Positions 43,908 to 47,759 of a DNA stretch of 47,759 bases are shown piece after piece. Position 1 is the stretch's first letter; each line of letters starts with the position of its first letter. The translations under genes and the position numbers were made by a program. Origin of the DNA: Ettlia oleoabundans (Eukaryota; Chlorophyta; Chlorophyceae; Chlamydomonadales). A model generated the notes under the pieces. It made no database searches, was not told where the DNA came from, and worked only from the letters and a program-made list of their open reading frames with translations. Where the stretch lies: contig JAAMXP010001010.1 of NCBI GenBank assembly GCA_019693395.1, forward strand, positions 1-47,759, given 5' to 3'.

Positions 43908-46900
43908 ATGGAGCGCCGATGGCGCCGCTTGGGACAGCTGGTGGAACGGCTGAGTGCTCAGCTTATCGATGCACATGTAGATCCTTTCCAAACTTTCACG
44001 GTTGCAAACGACATAGCCAATACCTGCGCTTCCTCGCTTCCGTCAGGCCAGGCGCCACCCTCTTTGGCAAGGTAACCTGGCATCTGATATTAGCCATATT
44101 GGCAGGAACGTTTCAACAAAACGGTTTCACCCAGGATGCAGAGCGCCGCGCTTGTCCCGCTGCTGCAGCGCCAGTAGCACCGCTTCTGCCTAGCTGGCTG
44201 CCCTGCAGGGCATTCTCACAGCTGAGTGCCAGACTGAGTGAGGCAACTACATTCATCAAACGCGAGCAGGGCCAGCGTCACCTGAGTATCGATAGTGTGG
44301 AATGGAAGGCCATGACCTTCCGCAATGCTGCCGTCTGTCAGGTTGGTTGATCTCACCTTGGGTGCCTGGTGCGGACTGAAGGGATGCATTGTGCATTGGC
44401 TTTGCCAGCATGCATGCCGCAATGGGCCTGCTGAAGCGCATGTGATCATTCCTCGCCCTTGAATTGATCAAAAAGCGTGGGGCCAGTGCAAGGTGTACCG
44501 AGGAATGCTCCACAGCAAGAAAAAGAGGGCATTTGGCGGCCTGCAGTTGAGCACCGACTGCAAGCTTTCACACTCCCGCCACATCTTGCTACCACGTGTG
44601 CACGTGTGCAGGCCTTTGTATCCACGCTGCAACTGTTGGTCAGAGGGGTGCTGTCTCTGCCAGAGGGCGACTGGGTCCGCCTGCTGACAGCTGCAGGTGC
44701 GGAGAAGGATGCGGCACTTGCAGTTGGCTGGCTTGTTTGGTTTTGCTGAGTGGGTCGGGAGTGTGTTCGTGTGCTCATGCTTGTTGCAAGATAGTCCAGG
44801 TGGGGAACCGCAGCACCCACCTGCTTTGGCTGTGTGGAATAAGTTGCATTGCCAGTAACCGGTGTTTTTGCAGTTGCGGTGCTGGCAACCAACAAAAAAC
44901 TTGCATTCATGCCTGCCAGCGTGAAGCTTGCTGCCTTCTTTGGTTGTCGTCACCTGGTGGCACCGCGTGCCTGCATGCAGTGGTGCCTCTGGAGCTTATG
45001 ATACCAGGTATGCAGCTTCTAATTGAAGACATCACCCGCGGCCATGGTCTAACCACCGGAACCTTGGATGTGCTAAAAACCCACCTCAAGCTGAACGCTA
45101 TGGCTGTGCACCTCTTATCCGAAACGGTATTCGCGCCGCCGGTGGCAGTGCCCCCCCGCGCCGTCACGTTGGCGATAACGACTTTCCTCAAGCCACAGAA
45201 AGTGCTGCCCTGGGCGTCCGGTGTGACGCAGGCGGCGGTTGTGTTCATGCGCGCTACGAGTGAGCAGGGGAGGCTTCTACCGACTTGCTCAGCTACATGC
45301 TTGCAGAGAATGGGCAAACCTTACCCTCAACCTCTGCCCTAAGAGAGTGGCTGGGATGTGCCATACTGACTGACCAGTTGATATTTGATGCAGTGTACAA
45401 CAACATCATTTTTGCTAGGTTTGCACCTGCGCTATATGTTGTTGTAGTTGGTACTGTTTGGGTCCCATACCGCCCGCTGCCTGCTGGCTACCTTTTGCTA
45501 CAGCTAGCCTTGAGCCGCCCAAGTTCCTTGCACGTGCAGTGAGGCAACTTGTGGCCACCAGCGCTTGCCCCGGCATGCAAGAGGCAGTAGAGCAGCGCCC
45601 CGACGTGCAGCAGCAGCTGGTGGCGTTTGGCGCCATGTGCTTTGTGTTGCCCGCCGACCAGCAAGCTGCTGCAGCTGCCGACGCAGATCGCTGCCTGGAG
45701 CTGCAATGCATCGCCGAGCTGCTGGCTGCATCTTGCATGAGGGACGGGAGACGCCAATGCGAGGCAGGAAGCAGCACGGAGGGCGGCCCAAGTAGCAACA
45801 GCCTCTTGTCTGCGGCTGGCAGCATGGCCGCGCAGCCTCGGCTGCTTTCCGCCAGGGGCAAAGTGGAACAGGGCGGCCTGCTGACCGCCTGTCTGGAGCT
45901 ACAAGCCAGCCTTGCAGCTGATATGTGCCAGCCAGCCGCTGGGCAACAGCAGCGCAATGGCGGTGGTGCCTTGGCTGAGCGGACCCTCGCAGCACTGCTT
46001 TGCCAGCTGGGAAGCCCCAGCGGCATGCCCCTGCTGCACCAGCTAGCTGCAGAGGTCGCCGCAGCGGCACCACCAGCGGCCGCAGCAGCAGTGGGCAGGA
46101 GGGCGCAAGGCGGTTCTGCAACAAGAAACTCCGGGTCAGGGGCCGGCAACAGCTCTGGCTTCGGCGCCCTGTGCTACCGCGAGTGTCCCACGGAGTGGAT
46201 TGCCATGCTGAACAGATGGGTGGAGTTCTGCTGCGCGCTCAAAAACCTCCTCGAATTGCCCGGCTGTACAGCCAGTGGGGAGTGCTTGCTGGCAGGCTGG
46301 CGTGTCGCGGAGGCCCTGCTGCGGCTGGCGCCGCTATTGCCGCATCAGCCGGCAGTGGAGGCGGCGCCGGGTGTGTGGTGGAGCGCGGCAGCGGTCTTGA
46401 AGGAGATTGGAGGCATGGCTGCAATGCTGGGGCAGCGCAGCGTTGAGTCGGGTGCGGATGTTGCCACCGTGCTGCTGGCGGGGTATGCGCCAAAGGTAGC
46501 AGCTGGGCTGCTTGCTCTGCCGGGGGACGCGGCGCCATCAACCCAAGAGACGGCGGCGGCCAGCCATTAAGCCCTGGCCACCACGTGCCGATACATCAAT
46601 GCGCTGGCGCCAGAACTCAGGCGCTGCTCTGAGGAGCCAGAGATGGAGGAACCGGACAGCAGGAGGATGGGCGGCGCCGCTACACACAGCCGAAGTGCAG
46701 ACCAATCAAACGGCAGGGCAGGGGGGTCGTCATCATCTGGTAGGGGCAGCACTGCTTCAGCCCCAGCACCCAGCCAGCAGGAGGTGTTTGCCGTGAGTCC
46801 CATGGTGCCCAATGTGGGCCAATGCCTGCATGCCGCGATGCAGCAGGCGTACCGCTGCAACAGCGGCGTACTGCGTGGGTCGCCGTCGGGAGAGCAGGGG

Positions 46901-47687
46901 CCTTTGGTCAGGTGCGCTGCAGAGGCTGGCGGGGCGCTGAGTCAGCCCTTGTGGCCTGGCTGCATGATGTGGCAGTGCAAAGCTGGCCAAGGTCTCTGCT
47001 GTTCCTTTATTCCCATGACTCATACCAGGCAGATAAGTTCCCAACACACACGCATGGGCAGGTGAGGTGCTCTGTCTGTTTTTCTTTTCACCAACTGCCT
47101 CACTTTGTTAATATGTTTGCAGGCGGCTGGAGTGTTGCCTGCTACTCTACTTGGGTGCCTTGGAAGCTCTCCCTCCTGCAGCTCTCAGCTTCAGACCGCG
47201 CGAAGAGCTGGACCGCAATCAGTGCCTGTTGCTGTCGTCGCTGCTACGAGATGGCACGCTGCGCCCGCTGTGGCGGCTCCTGCTGGGCAACCGCAGCGTG
47301 GCGCCAGCTGCCAGCCTGGATGCAGCTGCGCTGCTGGCCAAGGTGGCCTGCTCGGCATTTGAGGTGGGTGGACTGGTGTGTGGCCACAGGCCTGGTTTCA
47401 GCGCCGCGAGTACCTCCCCACATTGCATCACTGCAAGTATTCTGCTTCTACCTGTTGTCTGTGTTGCCTTCAGCTCTTGAATCCAGGTGGCATGCCCACC
47501 CCCCTTAGCGCCACAAGTTATGGAGTTGGGTCTGTGGCGTTGGACATGTTGCGCTTGGCAGCTGAACTGCAGCCTGCTGTGGTTCCCAGGCTGGCACAGC
47601 ATGCCGACCTCATGCAAGCTCTTGCCACGGTCGGCGTCTCTTGTGTTATTGCAGTTAGTTACGACTCCCAGCAGGCACCGCAGTTGG
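43908..47687 (+). CDS. Unrecognised multi-exon protein with an in-frame stop codon; runs off the right edge
   Basis: Coding segments that join in phase: 43908-44071 (MERRWRRLGQLVERLSAQLI), 44144-44173, 44209-44341 (SQLSARLSEATTFIKREQ), 44612-44696 (AFVSTLQLLVRGVLSLPEGD), 44981-45259, 45307-45418 (LREWLGCAILTDQLIFDAVY), 45508-47061, 47123-47363 and 47474-47687. Donors and acceptors are mostly good. However, two of the implied introns are only 35 and 47 nt, and TAA at 46568-46570 interrupts the long exon. Beyond it the same frame stays open for 163 codons (ALATTCRYINALAPELRRC) to a donor in the correct phase for the next exon. The protein is Leu/Ala-rich and helical in appearance, with no domain I recognise. 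It could be a recent pseudogene, an allele with a nonsense change, or contain a sequence error. The exon ending at 47687 is followed by GTGAGC, so the gene continues beyond the window. Confidence 0.5.
46568..46570 (+). other. In-frame TAA inside the long exon of the right-edge gene
   Basis: The frame reads AAASH, then TAA, then ALATTCRYINALAPELR without any shift. A single C-to-T change from CAA (Gln) would explain it. No in-phase intron that removes the stop can be built from nearby GT and AG sites. Confidence 0.7.
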
Positions 47688-47698
47688 GTGAGCGCGCG

Positions 47699-47759
47699 TG
47701 CGTGTGTGTGTGTGTGTGTGTGCGCGCGCACACGCCGGGGTGGGGTGTGTGTGTGTGTG
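47699..47759 (+). repeat. (GT)n microsatellite at the window edge
   Basis: GTGTGTG runs, interrupted by a GCGCGC segment and a short GGGGTGGG, lie in the intron that follows the last visible exon. The window ends inside the repeat. Confidence 0.85.

Noticed and set aside
46643..47065. An independent small gene starting at the ATG at 46643
   Set aside because: It is in the same frame as the preceding long exon and ends at a donor in the phase of the next exon, so it is better read as the continuation of that exon beyond the TAA.
46822..47508. Alternative frame through 46900-47060 (ALVAWLHDVAVQSWPRS) as the true coding frame
   Set aside because: It looks protein-like but reaches the 47062 donor in the wrong phase for the exon at 47123, whereas the frame of the long exon fits.
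43908..47687. Reassignment of TAA to glutamine as an explanation for the in-frame stop
   Set aside because: Glutamine is encoded by CAG/CAA throughout and TAA, TAG and TGA act as normal stops in the other genes of the window.
1..47759. tRNA or rRNA genes
   Set aside because: I saw no cloverleaf with conserved T-loop sequence and no rRNA-like stretch on either strand, though a scan by eye can miss a tRNA.

Overview
The window looks like nuclear DNA of a green alga (core Chlorophyta). The evidence is GC-rich coding sequence, genes split by many 80-1100 bp introns with GT(G/A)AGT donors and TGCAG acceptors, CAG/GCN-rich low-complexity coding tracts, and TGTAA polyadenylation-type signals after several genes. 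The gene content also fits a photosynthetic eukaryote: plastid sigma factors, a thylakoid-type VKOR-thioredoxin fusion, cobalamin-independent methionine synthase, and a PAN-ectodomain receptor kinase. All exon models below were assembled by hand from splice sites, reading-frame phase and family similarity. For six of the nine genes every junction is phase-consistent and the summed exons are a whole number of codons.

Layout, left to right: (1) 2-2536 (+), the 3' part of a Gln/Ala-rich nuclear-type protein. (2) 3138-6978 (+) and 8077-13085 (+), two tandem sigma-70-type factors with the same ten-exon, same-phase architecture. (3) 20311-14761 (-), a bromodomain protein with a PEHE-like region and AT-hook tail. 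(4) 20651-22136 (+), a VKOR-thioredoxin (LTO1-type) protein, divergent from gene 3. (5) 29304-22795 (-), a receptor-like kinase with a Cys-rich PAN/apple-like ectodomain. (6) 30275-39784 (+), a twenty-exon METE. (7) 41293-43383 (+), a frameshifted ankyrin-type gene. (8) 43908 to the right edge (+), an unrecognised multi-exon gene with one in-frame stop codon.

The most interesting content is the sigma pair. Each protein carries two consecutive copies of region 4, the -35/beta-flap binding module, encoded by a duplicated two-exon cassette bounded by identical intron phases. Both proteins lack the paired Trp of region 2.3 that bacterial sigma factors use for promoter melting, and their region 4.2 recognition helices lack the usual Arg-Glu-x-Arg pattern. 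Because both paralogues have the double region 4 with the same intron phases, the module duplication came before the gene duplication. This suggests a divergent plastid-transcription sigma lineage with a 'double region 4' design, which I do not recall being described.

Other points of note are a poison-exon-like duplicate of a METE exon, two probable GC-AG introns in METE, a 44-nt microexon in the receptor kinase, and apparent gene decay in the last 6 kb.
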